This document shows positions 19,990 to 34,454 of a stretch of DNA of 64,000 bases, one piece after another. The DNA is taken from the NCBI GenBank assembly GCA_024509875.1, contig JAMPIV010010581.1, forward strand, positions 248,001-312,000. The letters are read 5' to 3'. Under the pieces are notes generated by a model, which was given only the letters and a program-made list of their open reading frames with translations, did not search any database and was not told where the DNA came from. How positions within the stretch are numbered: position 1 is the stretch's first letter; every line of letters starts with the position of its first letter. Both the position numbers and the translations under genes were made by a program. This stretch comes from Oreohelix idahoensis. Lineage: Eukaryota; Mollusca; Gastropoda; Stylommatophora; Oreohelicidae.

Positions 19990-21250
19990 CTGTACAGTGG
20001 AAGCTATAGAGCAAAGGGTCAACAAGTTCATGAGGAAATGGCTAGGAGTAGCACCAAATCTGTCAGACGTAGCACTGCACTGCAAGAAGGCAAAGCTTGT
20101 GTTTCCTTTCAAGTCAGTTGTTGAAGAATACAAAGCAGGAAAGGCAAGGCTCGCAATGATATGGTGTGAGTCAGCAGATGATGTAGTTAAGTCCATTCAG
20201 CCCACACTGAAAACTGGAAGGAAGTGGAAAGTGGATGAAGCCGTTGGTGCTGCCCAAGAGTCGCTCAAACTGAAGGAGACAATTGGATACACACAGAAGA
20301 ATAGATTTGGCTATAGTGACATCCTCTGGTGGTCCAAGGCAGCAAATGGGGAACGCAGAGACATGGTAATTCAGGAGATACAAGGAGCTGAGAATGAGAA
20401 GATGATGCAAAAAGCGATGCAGCAGGCCCAACAAGGCCAATGGATGACATGGGAAGGAGCCCTGCAAAGATCCTGCACATGGAATGATACTTGGCATATG
20501 GCACCTCTTGGACTCAGCTTCATTATTAGATCAATGTATGACCTCCTGCCATCGTCCACAAACCTTGTGAGATGAGGAAAGTCTGATGATGCTCAGTGCC
20601 CCCTTGTGCCATGAGAGGCAGACACCTGAACAGGTGCTCTCAGTCTGCAAGTTGGCATTAGGGCAAGGGCGATATACATGGCGCCACAACAAAGTACTAA
20701 ATGAGCTGGCTGCTCCAATAGACCTGGCAAGGGTGAAAGCGAACAGCAAAGACCTAGCACCGCAAATACATACTTTCTGAGAGCAGGAAAGTCAGCACAC
20801 CCCAAACCAAGTAAATCAAGTAGCAGTTTACCATCCCTTCTTGACTATGCAAATGACTGGGAGATGGCAGTAGGCCTACCTGGACTAGGGGCATATCCAG
20901 AGAGCATCAGAAGATCTCGAAGACGGCCAGATATAGTTCTGCATTCCTCATCATCGCACCAGATTATAATGATTGAGCTGACTGTGCCATTTGAATCCAG
21001 ATTGGACGAGCAACACTCGTTCAAAGTGGCCAAGTATAATGATCTGGCCATGGACTTGAGACACGATGGGCTCCCTGCAAGAGTCATGGCTGTTGAGGTG
21101 GGTGCAAGAGGTCTCGTGGCTGCCTCAGTGTATGATCTACTGAAACTGTTGGGGTTGAGGGGACAGTCAAGAACAAGGGCATTCAAGAGGCTCAGCAAAA
21201 CTGCGGAAAAGGCATCGTGCTGGCTGTGGAACAACCGCAACGGGCTATGA
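19990..21250 (+). pseudogene. 3' part of an R2/NeSL-like LINE: thumb, zinc knuckle and restriction-like endonuclease
   Basis: The first frame (from about 19997, 192 codons) matches the region after the RT domain of LINEs with a restriction-like endonuclease (RVNKFMRKWLGVAPNLSDVA, then QGQWMTWEGALQRS and LSFIIRSMYDLLPS). A CPLC...H...C zinc knuckle at about 20590-20660 is split by a frameshift in a C run. From about 20864 the endonuclease follows: RRRPDIVLHSS (PD), IIMIELTVPFE (E-x-T), then KYNDLAMDLRHDG and VEVGARGLVAAS. The RT palm is absent, so the copy is 5'-truncated and carries at least two frameshifts. The assignment to R2/NeSL rather than another restriction-endonuclease clade is uncertain. 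Confidence 0.75.
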
Positions 21251-22744
21251 AACTCGGGACAATAATTTGGTTTCAACATAGGGGTTACTTTCACAATTGC
21301 CTCCAGCTGGTAGAAAACAGGAATTTCATCATCATCATCATCCTCGTTCGCCTTCAGACTTCCACATTTATGACTCTAATAAAGGCAGTAGTCAACCCAA
21401 GGCTCCCAACTTCTCCAAACAGTTTTTCGTTGACAGAAGTGGGTTGTTGCCATATGCTACTTCGTTCATTACTGTAGGTTGGGCAGTATTGCAGCAGGTA
21501 ATTTAAATAGGAATTTAAAAGCTGCAACTAAGGTGGATTGGGTTCAATTTACCGCACATGACAACAGGAGGCTGACACTTGGGAGTCATGACCCAAGTGT
21601 GCCTGCCCCCTTACAGTATAAAGGAGATAAATGGGTCGAAACACTTGATCAATTGGGGAAAGGTTTCTGATGATCAGATTGCCTCCTGTTGTATCGCTCT
21701 GTATATAGTTTCCTATCTTTGTTAATACTGTGACTATTCATAATTCGGTCACATTTCACACTGTTAGGAGAAACAAATGAGCATTGATACACACTACTGA
21801 TAATTTGATTTGTTTGCGAGAGCAGTGAGTTAGAGTGAGGATGCGTGCAAAAAGGAAATTTAAACGTCGGTTTGGAACCAGCAGTGTATTATTTGCCTCA
21901 TACCTAGAGGAATTTATGTGACGAAATTCATGTAGAAATTATGACCCTATCCGCTACTTTCTTCTTCGCCTATCTAAAAATTATGCTGTGAGACGAGAGC
22001 ACACTTATGTCTCAGAAGGCAATATATTGTTGGTCATTTTCCATTGGGCTCCCCACGGAGCATGGTGCGTCCACTGAAGTTGGCCTCCTTGCATGAAGAC
22101 TGCATGCAAATTATATGCTCTTGCAGCGCCGGCTAATTCTACTAATTTATTTTGACAAGATGATGTTGCTAGCTCTACGCATAAACTCATATAGTTTCCT
22201 ATTACGACACGCCTAAGTTTTGTCTGTGGAACCGAATCACTCAGCCTTGTACCAGAAAACTACCCGTGCGCTAGACATGCAACCCTTCCACACTCCTTAC
22301 TTTAATGTAAATTGTATTGTCAACTTTAGCCTTATTTGTACATATTAAAGGGAAGTCACTCTTGATATCGGGATGACTATGGCGCGGAAGGTAAATTTTA
22401 CCAAAATGCATTTTCCTCACTGACGTCTTTCAGGTAATCCTCATTACACTTCTTAGCTGTCCATAGTTTTCTTAACAATCTTCTGCGAAAAACCATATCT
22501 CGGTGGCCTCCAATGGTTGTCCTGCTTATTTACTAATTGCCCATGGGGTCGTCCACATATGATGTCAGGAAATTTTGCTGTTTAAAACCCCCTCAAATTT
22601 GGAGAGAAGGGAGAAATAAGTAAATGCACACACTCCTATTAAAATATTTTTATTGGAATGATTCCATACAAATTTAAAATAATAATAATAATACCCGAAC
22701 ACCGAACCATGGCCTAATATTACTTGTTAATTTTCATTAATTAA
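21251..22744. other. LINE 3' UTR remnant and stretch without genes
   Basis: A CAT repeat at about 21327-21343 may be the LINE tail. The short frames at 21297-21670 and 22005-22190 match nothing I recognise. A GGGGTCGTCCACATATGATGTCA word near 22546 resembles conserved words in some DNA transposons, but no partner end is visible. Confidence 0.4.
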
Positions 22745-24715
22745 TTAATGAGAACGCTGGTGCTGCATTTCACTTACAAGCCTTGTTATATCCGACTTAA
22801 TAGCTGAAACTTGTATTCTGAGTTCTGACTCTACGTTTTTCAAACGGTTTCTATACTTATTTTTAAAGAGAGCAGAGAATGATTTTTCACACAAATATGT
22901 CGTTACGAAAGACATCAAAACTTTCATAGCCCTCTTCGACAGTTCCGGAAAATCTGCTTGTAAGTGAGCCCAGAAATTTGGAAGGGACTGTTCCTTGAAC
23001 TGGAATTTCAGAGCACCATCCGTGGATATTTCTATGAGCTTGTCTTCCTCTGCTGCTGTGAGCCCGTCTAGTTCACACACACAATCTTGATTCTGATTGG
23101 TTGAAGCTGGCGATCTTTGACCCTCATGAGAAGTTTCAGCCAATGAAATTTTATTTTATGTTAAGGCTTATAACTGTTAAAAATTTTAATCTAATTCCTT
23201 GGCTGGACTAAATACCGAAAAAATTATTAAAATATGTTAATAAATAAAAAAGTTATAACAAAAAATTTTTTTTGCATATATAATTAGCTGATTTGTGGCT
23301 GAACATACGTATTTGAAAAATTAATTTAAAATATTTTTAAGCTGAAAACTGCAATAAAAAACATAGCGTTAGGTAGGAAAATGGTGACACTAAACTGTAG
23401 CATCAATATTGCAAAAATGATAATTTTTAACAAAATGCCAAAATATGGGTGAAACCTCCCCTTAACTGAAAATGGATCTCTAATCCAGTTTGTGCTTGCA
23501 TCAGGAATAGGAAAATATTCACGGAAACTATGCTGCAAATCTTTCAAATGTCGTGCGATAAGTGATGTGTCCTCAAATCTTCATCGGTGGAACCAAGAAA
23601 ATTTGTGAGGTTTGGAAATGTCTCATAGTTTCGGTTCGATACGCGATGATGCCACAATTCCAACTTTTTTCATCATTGCTTCGATCTTGTCTTAAACTTG
23701 AAAAACATTAACTTTTTAGACTTGAAGATTTAAGTTGAGCATATTTAAATGGGTGAAGATATCTGACAGATATACTAATTTTACTTACCAGGAAAAGTCT
23801 GTCAAACGATCGCTGAGGTGAAATTGCTGCTCCATGAGGAATAACCTTATCTCGCCTCTCAATTCCCAAAAACGAGACAAAACGTTACCTCGTGATAGCC
23901 AACGAACTTCACAGTGTAGCAAAAGTTGATGGTGTTCACTGTCCATATCTTTACAAAGCTGCTCAAAAAGTCTTGAATTCAGTGATTTGCTTTTTATAAA
24001 ATTGACAATTTTGACTGATTCATTTAAGGTCTGTTTTAGTTTTTCTGGTATCTTCTTAGGAACTATAGCTTCCCGATGTATGCAGCAATGGTACCAAGTT
24101 ACCGACGGCATGATTTCCTTAATCCGTGCTACAAGTCCAGTAAACATTCTAGACATTGCTAGTACCCCGTCTGTGCTAATTTCAACGCATTTCAACCAAT
24201 AAATGTCATGAGATGTTATAAAGTCGTTTAAGCTGTTAAATTCTTCTTTAGCTGTAGTGTGTACCAACGAGAAAATGAACAGTAAGTCTTCGGAAATATT
24301 TCTCTCGTGCTCATATCTAACGTAGCACAATAAAGTCGCTTTGTTTGTTATGTCTCTGCTTTCGTCCAGTTGCAGAGTAACATAGGGGGACATGCGAATT
24401 CTTTCTAATAACTGTTCCTTGATATTGGCTGACAAACTGTCGATTCGCTTCTTAACTGTCATTTGACAAAGGTATTAAGGAAAGGTCCTTGGCAGCTTTC
24501 TCATTGCTCAATGCAGAAACCATGATTTTTGCAGCAGGTAATATAAGTTCTTCAGCTATTGTGTGCGGTTTTCCGGTTTTTGTTGTTAGTTGAGAAACTT
24601 TAAATGAGGCCCTCGCTGCATTTTCATTGTTACAACCAGTTGCAGTCTTTTTTACCATGTTCTTACTTTTCCGAAGGCAGCTTCTGGATGTATTCGCGGT
24701 AGCAAGAAATGTCAC
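22745..24715 (-). pseudogene. Decayed hAT transposase, ZBED5-like
   Basis: Read on the minus strand. The N-terminal piece at 24715-24452 has KKTATGCNNENAARASFKVS and KPHTIAEELILPAAKI. After a frameshift the central block at 24462-23785 has YVTLQLDESRDITNKATLL, ISTDGVLAMS, TWYHCCIHREAI (catalytic-core context) and LHCEVRWLSRGNVLSRFWEL. A decayed section follows (about 23780-23470, including KLVYLSDIFTHLNMLNLNLQ out of frame and LQHSFREYFPIPDAS). The C-terminal dimerisation domain at 23143-22745 has VLMSFVTTYLCEKSFSALF. The BED zinc finger expected at the N-terminus is not present. An AT-rich segment of about 300 bp (23150-23465) seems to be inserted. It could be a domesticated hAT relic, but the frameshifts argue for a dead transposon. 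Confidence 0.8.
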
Positions 24716-25006
24716 GTGCTTTCTCTCAGCCCCTCAGCGTCATTCACGTGCATGTTCTCACCGCGTGCAGAAGTATCGAGTGCAGGGTACATTCTTTGCT
24801 ATCAAACAGTTATTTTCATAACCGATTTTTACTTTTGTTTGTTTTTAATGGAGGCGGAAGGTTAGAAAAGCCACGTTTTACACAAACAAGAGAGAGAAAT
24901 TAAGATTTCGTTCTTCGATTCCTTTTCTTTCATTCATTCATTCTTTCTTACTATTTTAACTGTAAAAGCTCATAACATTTCTTCAAGCCTTCGCGGACCC
25001 CATGTA
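24716..25006. other. Stretch between the hAT relic and LTR-B1
   Basis: No gene or clear hAT terminal repeat found. A TTCATTCATTC run lies near 24935. Confidence 0.4.
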
Positions 25007-27576
25007 AAGTGTGACGTGGAAATGTAAATATAGCCTCAGAAATCCGACCACCTTTGCTGCCTCAGTTAGCTTTTATGTTTTGCCAAGGCAAAACCACGCA
25101 ATTCGCTGTCTGTGGTGACTCACCTTTGAAGCCACGCCTACTTTTCCTGTCTTTCTTGCGCTAATGAGTTGTTTACCTATTTTCGCAAACATGTCAGATA
25201 ACAGGGGAGCGAACCGGTCTGTTTATCTGAGTTGTCACGCGAGCGGATCTGTCAATCATTGGATAGTGACAGAAAGCACGTGAGAAAAAAAAAGATCAGA
25301 CTAGGTGTCAATTCAAGGGGAGATAATAATATTCCCGTACCTTTGATGTTTACATTTTCAGGGGACTTAAGTATTTGATCTACGGCAGGGGGAGGAAATC
25401 TGAGAAAGCCCGTCAGCACGGCACGTCTTTTGATGTGGTTCAGCATCGCGGGTAGAGTAAACTATAGAATCCTTTATCTCGGAAGCGAAGCTCGCTGATT
25501 TTTCCTGGCTAGGCCGAAGGTATGAATTGTAATATCTTGTAGAGATATTGCACAAAATCTATATATATACTGCGTCCCTCAATACCAAATATCAGTCACT
25601 GCTCAGAAATTCTGGACAATCTAATCACGCCAGACTAGAACCATTTTATTCGCTTAATGTATTAAATTGTCTCGTGGGGATTTAATTTTCTGATTTGTGG
25701 TAATAATATAAGTTGTGCTTAAGTATTAAATGTGTTAAAAGTTTTACCATTTTATTCACTGCTATTCCCTAGCGTTAAGACTAGCGAAATAGCAAACGCG
25801 TAGATATTTTCTTACCAAGGGTTCAGTAATGTAAAATCCATCAACCATTTTTTACACAAGAAGATTCGGTTTAGCTGACTTAAGTATAATGCTATAAGTG
25901 ACGGATAAAGTGACAGAGTAGTATGCGCATTATATTTCTTTGTGTGTACATATTTTTTTATATGACTAGTGTTTAATGTTGACTAAACAACAGCCACCGA
26001 CAAATAGCCAGTAGTGGCAGGCAGATTTTGTTAAAGTGCGCGTATAGATAAATTGAATAAAGGACTTTGTGCGCTGTTCACTTTCTCGCAGGCAATACGG
26101 GGGAGGGCACATACCCTTCTTTCCCGACATGCCATAGCGAAAAACTTACGGACAGATGAGTAGCAGTTTATACGTTTTTTCTTCCTTATCTAGCACTCGA
26201 TCAAAACCAAGTAACCAGCCGTTTTAATATCACCCGTAACATTCTTATTATTATTGGGTCTTCGATTTGTTGGACCTGTTCGGTCCCCTTTCTTCATTCA
26301 GAGAGAGACCAAAAATTAACAGAAATATTACTCGTAACTGGACGATACATTACACAGAATTATTTATCAAAACTTTCCAGCCCACTGGGCATACGAAAGA
26401 ACATATATTCCTGACGTTTGACAGTCGTGGCAACGGAGTGATCCATAAAACTACGCTGTTTCAAAATCGGTACTCACCATAAGAGTCAGCCGATAGGATT
26501 TACCATCATCAGTTTTTACATATGATAACATTTAGCTTCGCAACCAGATGCTTAGCAATACGGGAATTAATTTCTCCTCTTTTTCAACTGTGAACGTCCA
26601 GAGCACGTCTTGCTTCAGTAACTATTTGTGGTGACAGCGATTTCCTCCTGGGAACATTAAAATACCAAATTTGGCACCCACTTCGTAATTATTATTTGAT
26701 ACTAGGCTGGACTGGGGCTATCTTTGGCACCCCCACCTGACAGTATATGCTCATTGATTATTGCATGTTTTTAATGGATACCAACATCACTAGTAGGTAA
26801 GCGAGATTGTATGTGGCCACAGATTGACAGAGTGAGAGACAGAGTGAGTGAATATTTTCCTTTGTATAATCATTAAACTAACTTCTCTTTTTTTTTATTT
26901 CACCAAACTGAGTACTTTACTGGATAGCTTAAGTAGGAACTTTGTTCTTTTTCTTTACTATCTATTCTATAACGTAGTGTTAATCTTTGACCTTTTGTGT
27001 TGTTAACTTCTTTTGGGATCTTGTCTCAACGGGAAGGGGGGGGGGGTTGGGGGGGGCACTATTATTGGGGGGGGGGGGGATGTGGGGGGTGGGGGGGGGG
27101 GGGGGGGGGGGGGGGGGTGGCAAGGGGGGGGGGGGGGGCGTGGGGGGAGGGGGGCACTTATTGGGTTATTTTCCTATGTCTGTAAACATGAATATATTGA
27201 TGTGTATATGTTTGATGTTGTAAAGTTTTAAGTGATAATAAACTAAACAACAACTTAATTTAGTGTGTCGGTCAGACCCATACCCTATTATCCATAGTTT
27301 TTCACGTTTGTGCGTATTGTTGTCACATAATTGTGTGGGCGTGTGTAGTGTAACTTATATTTCATATAGGGATAGAAGGGTCGTCTGATATTAAAAGATA
27401 GTCGTTTAGGTAGGCTGGACTAGAGGAACTACTCACTCCAGAGACTGGTCTTCCTCTTACACTATTCCCTCGTGAAAATCTATTTCTTACACCTTTATTC
27501 TCACATATTTACCTTAATCACCTCTACTCAGACGGGACCAAATAAATTTCTATACCTATCTTTAAAATTTACGACA
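25007..27576 (+). repeat. Divergent Gypsy LTR copy (LTR-B1)
   Basis: It shares ordered blocks with 30449-32755: GTGTGACGTG near the start, ACATGTCAG(A/T)...AACAGG, CACGCGAGC...ATCTGTCAAT, CAGACCCATACCC, TTAGTTTTTCACGTTTGTG, and an end region CTCACTCCAGAGAC...GTGAAAATCTATTT. It ends TTTACGACA at 27576, like the TCTACGACA end of LTR-A. No coding region is attached, so it is a solo or orphan LTR. It contains a long G tract at 27031-27155. The 5' boundary is approximate. Confidence 0.6.
27031..27155 (+). repeat. Poly-G tract
   Basis: About 125 bp in which nearly every base is G, broken by TT, CACTATTATT, ATGT, T and CAA. It has many runs of four or more G and so could form G-quadruplexes on the plus strand. 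The glycine-rich frames across it are artefacts of the repeat. Confidence 0.9.
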
Positions 27577-27864
27577 TAAGGACATATCCCCCCCCCCCGT
27601 GGGTCCGCGGACCACATTTTAAGAACCACTGACCTAGACAAATGTCACCCATACAAAACATGCACAACCATACATATCAAAAACCCGAGAACCAGAACTC
27701 GACAGGGAATTTAGGTAATGTAAACACTTCGTGTTGTAGGATTTCTGTAATACTGACTGCCCATTTGTCTCTTGGTCTTCATTGTGCCCTAAACTCAAAT
27801 CTTCAATTGTTGTAGGTGCATAGTGGCAACTGATCTGACAGCAGTCTTATGAGATGGCCAAATT
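27577..27864. other. Spacer with a hAT-type terminal-repeat relic
   Basis: On the minus strand, 27638-27596 reads CAGTGGTTCTTAAAATGTGG then TCCGCGGACCCACGGGGG, the form of a Charlie-like hAT terminal inverted repeat. I cannot find the partner end, so it is a terminal remnant. A run of ten or so C precedes it. The rest has no features. Confidence 0.4.
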
Positions 27865-30440
27865 CATCATCTCATCTCAGCCCGTAACCCGTCATGGGTC
27901 GTAGGGGTGCCATGGTGGAAGCATCAGCAGACAGGGTCCTCCACTGCTCTCTATCCTCAGCAATGCGTACAAGTGTGGAAAAACCGTGTCCTGCCCATTC
28001 TTTGATGTTATCAGCCCAGGATTTTCTCTGCCTTCCTCTTCTCCGTTTACCTTCGACTGTCCCCTGAAGGATCGTTTTCGAAAGGGAGTCATGACGAGTT
28101 ACATGCCCAAACCAGGCAAGCTTTCGATGTTTCACTATTGACAAAAGTGGTTCTTGGTGGCCTGCATAGGTGTTTATCTTCTCTCTAACATAGACATTTG
28201 TTTTGTGCTCTTTATAGCAAATGCGCAAAATTCTTCTATAACATTTATGCTCGAAAGCCTGAATCCTTCGCTCCGTATCTGCAGTGAGTGTCCAGCTCTC
28301 ACACCCATACAAGAGAATAGATAATACAAGTGATTTGTATAATTTGATCTTCACAGGAAAACTGATGTTACTTTTCCAGATCACATTCAACTTTGTCATG
28401 GCAGCTGAGGCCATCTCAAGTCTTGTCTTGATTTCTTTACTTGATCTTCCATCACTACATATAGTGGACCCGAGATATTTAAAGGTGTTAACTTCTTCTA
28501 ACGTTTGCCCATTTAACGTAATGTTGGTCGGAACATGTTTCTTATGGCTATTCACCAATATCTTGCTTTTTTCTATATTAATTTCCATCCCATACGTTCT
28601 TGTTACTTTCTCCAGTCTAGAGGTAAGGTCTTGAAGTTCTGATTCTGATCCAGCTATCAGATCAATATCATCAGCAAAACGTAGGTTGCACAGAGGTCGG
28701 CCTCCAATCGATATGGTTGATTTATAATCGTAGAGAGCCTCCTGCATAATATGTTCTAGATAAATATTAAAGAGCACTGGGACAGGATACATCCCTGCCG
28801 AACTCCTACAGTTGTTTTGAAAAATTCTCCAATGTCGTTGCTTGCAAAAACAGCACTGCTTGCGTCCTTGTATAGTGCTTCAATGATATCTATGATGTTG
28901 GTATCAAAATTGAATTTTCTCATTACTTGCCATAAGCCTTCATGCCAGACTCGATCGAAGGCTTTTGTGAAATCGATGAAGTTATGGTATAAATCGTGTT
29001 GATGTTGGAGATGTTTTTCGATAAGTACTCTAATATTGAAGATTTGTTCTGAGGTACTTCTTTTTGGTCTAAAGCCAGCCTGTTCCTCTGACAAGATTTC
29101 TTCTGATTTCTGTTTTATTCTGTTCAAAAGTATCCTTAACATCACCTTACCTGGATGACTAATAAGGCTAATGGTTCTGTAGTTCTTGCACATTTTTAGA
29201 TTTCCTTTCTTTGGAAGCGGTATTACTAATGACTGCGTCCATTCTTTTGGCCATTTTTTTGTACTCCATATCTTCTGGCAAATTGTTGTCATGATTTTTA
29301 CTATATCTGGTCCTCCATATTTCAAGAGCTCTGCTGGGATATTATCCACACCCGGTGACTTCCCTCCTTTCATCGAACATATAGCCTCTTCCACTTCTTC
29401 CCGTAATATTGCTGCATTTCCGAGTTCCCTGTTTTCGCACTTAATGTTGTTTAATATGCCTAAGTCAGTGTCAAGTTTACAGTTATATAATTCTTTACAA
29501 TATATTCTGTCCACCTTCTCATTACAGCTGTTTTTTCATTGAGCAGAGCCCCATTGCTATCTTCTATGACAGTTACCCTGGGCTGTTGGGGTTTTGATAG
29601 TTTTCTTAATGTGTCAAAAGCTGCCTTGCTGTTACCTTTTATTAGCCCCGTATTAATGGACTCACATTGATCAGCTACCCATTTTTCTTTGGCCTGTTTC
29701 ATTTTCTTCCTAATATTTTTGTTCACCATACTGTATTGCCATGCTGCTTCAGGAACCTCTTTCTTAACCTTTTTCATTTCCCGCCGTGTATCACATAACT
29801 TCAGAATGTCATCTGTAACCCATGGTTTGTTTATTTTCTTTCTTTTACCAAGTATTTCTGTTGCTGATTCAATGAGCACGTCTTTCATGTTCTCTGTGAT
29901 TGAGTTGATATCATCCTCCAAAAAATTGAGAGCTGCGAATTTTCCTCCAACAGTTGCCTCAAAGATTCCCGCGATTTCTGGATCTTTCAGTTTGTCTAAA
30001 TTGAATCTTAACTGAGAACATCTGTTTTGATTATAGTTCTTTTTAAGTTTAAGCTTGAGCGTCATCAATACCATGTCGTGATCACTACCAATGTCGGCGC
30101 CAGGAAAAGTCCTAGTCTTGGCTTTATTAATACTAGACTTGAATCTTTTGGATACAAGAATAAAATCAATTTGGCCATGTATCTCAGTTTTTGGGGCATG
30201 CCACGTTGTTCTTCTTGATAACTTATGAGGAAATAGTGTATTTGCAATGGTTAGTTTATAGTTGCTGGCAAATTCTAGTAGCCTTAGTCCTCGATCGTTG
30301 GTTTCACCTGTCCCAAATCTCCCCACTGTACCAGCCCAGTGACCGTATGCATCTGGCCCTATTTTAGCATTCCAATCACCTAACACGGTGAGAAGATCTT
30401 TCTTTGGAATTTTCTTAATTACTTTGTTGTTATCCACATG
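27865..30440 (-). mobile_element. RTE-A LINE copy 1, 5'-truncated
   Basis: Minus strand. The endonuclease C-terminal half is at 30437-29500 (LTVLGDWNAKIG, then HGQIDFILVSKRF and GADIGSDHDMVLM). RT follows at 29514-28756: GKSPGVDNIPAELLKY, CKNYRTISLISHPGKV, QAGFRPKRST, FIDFTKAFDRVWH and TTVGVRQGC. The third frame, 28792-27872, has LRFADDIDLIAGS (FADD), YGCESWTLTADTERRI and RQRKSWADNIKEW. Frameshifts near 29505 and 28790 break it. The N-terminal part of the endonuclease is missing. The 3' end is a short GATGAGATGATG tail, usual for RTE. I find no target duplication. A second copy is at 44949-46445. Confidence 0.88.
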
Positions 30441-30448
30441 AGCTGTTA

Positions 30449-32755
<2,307 letters not shown>

Positions 32756-32761
32756 TTACTG

Positions 32762-32875
32762 TCACAGAGGTTGTATGATCATTGAATTGCCTATATCCTC
32801 TTCTTTTTCTTTCACCTGTATCCTCTATTTTACTATCACTCTTTACCTTATATGTAATATATTCATGTTTACACA
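32762..32875 (+). repeat. 5' LTR fragment related to LTR-A2
   Basis: TGTCACAGAGGTTGTATGATCATTGAATT and the following CCTTTCTTTCACC...TCCTCTA...TTACTATC correspond to 13647-13750 with moderate divergence. It directly follows LTR-B2, so either this is the start of another LTR or the family's LTRs overlap in layout. Confidence 0.55.
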
Positions 32876-33166
32876 AATCATTTAAAAAAAAAACTTGAGA
32901 CTAATAGATGGTATGCTCAGCTGTTTCAAATTCTTAAACAAATATTTCTGGCACAGGGTTGGTTCTTTATTGTTCAGTTTATCATGGCCTAACCCAAGCA
33001 GCATAGAGTAATACAGCTGGTCTGATGTCAGTAAATATAAGAAAATAAGTGCTAAATGCTACAGACAACCTATCATACTGTATGGAAGTGAGTCTTGCAA
33101 ACAGACAACTTAGTTACACTATTTGTAGTAAGCTCCATAAGTAGATTACATAAAGGTCATACATAC

Positions 33167-33209
33167 CTTGCAACAATCCCCAGGTTTTGTCGAATGGTTC
33201 ACCAAAATC
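33167..33209 (-). CDS. SLC35F6-like transporter, downstream exon
   Basis: A 43-bp exon on the minus strand, bounded by an acceptor GTATGGTTTAG and the donor G|GTATGT. In phase 0 it encodes DFGEPFDKTWGLLQ plus one base. It follows in phase from the exon at 37731-37813, 4.5 kb upstream on the minus strand. SLC35F6 proteins have a comparable short hydrophilic loop before the final membrane helix. The last exon, with the terminal helix and stop, is not found in the window. Recognising such a short exon rests mainly on phase, splice sites and context. Confidence 0.6.
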
Positions 33210-34454
33210 CTAAACCATACAAAAAATACTGAATATAGAAGTAAATTTTAAAAAAAAAACTACAAACAAACAGGAACAGGTTTCAGTCACAACTGGCAGG
33301 AATAAACTCATGCGCAGTTACTGGTGTTCAAGTCAACAAACTCTTTCAAGCCTGACAATAATGTATGTCAACAAATTTTGTAAACAAAAATAAACATGGA
33401 TGCTGGTATATAGTCAGTAAATTCTTATAAGGACATGACTGTTTGTGTCAACACCTTCTTACATAGACTGGATATGTCAATACATTCTAAAACCTGAGAC
33501 AAACCAATAATGAGAGAATTAGATGTGGTTGTATGACAGCGAACAAAGAAGTAGTCTCCCATGTTTTCCCTTCACCTTCACCCTGTCTATTATCAGCATT
33601 CAATTTCATATCTTCTCTTCATCTTCCTTTGCCTATCTTCAGAATTTGCTCTCATTGTCTTCATTTCCTGTCTTGATCTATCCACCATTTGCTCCTATGT
33701 CTTCCTTTCCTCTTACTAGATCCATCTTCACCAATTATTCCTAAATTTTGCCTTTCTACTCTTTTCCCTAATGACCAAAATGTCATGGATTTTTTGTTAT
33801 TCACTAAACAATGATTATGTAAAAGTATGACTGATTAACTCAGTCTATCCCAGACAGTTTTTCACTTTTACCCAGGCCTAAAAATTGATGAACTTTTTTT
33901 TCAACAAGTGATGTTTTAAAAACAGGCAGTAGACACATATATTAATTCAGAAGACGTAAGTAATATGCATCAAAGTTTAGGAAATTGGCTTAAGAATGTT
34001 GTGAAACACAGTGAGTTCTTATGTGATGTAATAATTGTTTGTTAAGTCTCGTAAAGTGTAGAAACATTTACAAATGCAAATTAAAAAATAATTAAAATTG
34101 CGCACTTACACCTGGCGATAAAAGTTTTGAGATTGAAAAGTATATCCAGTTGAAAATTAACCCAAGAAGTTTGATTACAAACAAATGAAAATTCTAATAT
34201 TTATGATTTTTTGTGTGTGTGGCCACATACTGTTGAATCTTACCTACCTGGTCCTACCATATGCAACTTAATTAATTTATTACTTAAAAATATAATTCCA
34301 AGAAATGTGTTAAACATCCTTGTCAGAGTCTAAAATAAATGATTGTTGCTATCAATATCCCTAAAATTCATTTAGAAATAGTCTATTGCGGTTGATCAGT
34401 TGACAATCTATGACTGTGATGTCTGTGACTACACTGTTTGTAAACTAATGGCAT
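33210..34454. other. Intron sequence without recognised elements
   Basis: Part of the 4.5-kb intron of the SLC35F6-like gene. A pyrimidine-rich stretch at 33540-33770 gives a spurious frame. I see nothing else. Confidence 0.5.

Noticed and set aside
20171..20805. Minus-strand frames opposite the R2/NeSL-like LINE
   Set aside because: They are antisense shadows of the plus-strand coding region.
21297..21670. Possible gag-like small frames
   Set aside because: No domain or repeat context supports them.
26987..27231. Glycine-rich frames
   Set aside because: They are translations of the poly-G tract in three frames.
33523..33744. Serine/phenylalanine-rich small protein
   Set aside because: The region is a pyrimidine-rich intron stretch without start context or similarity.
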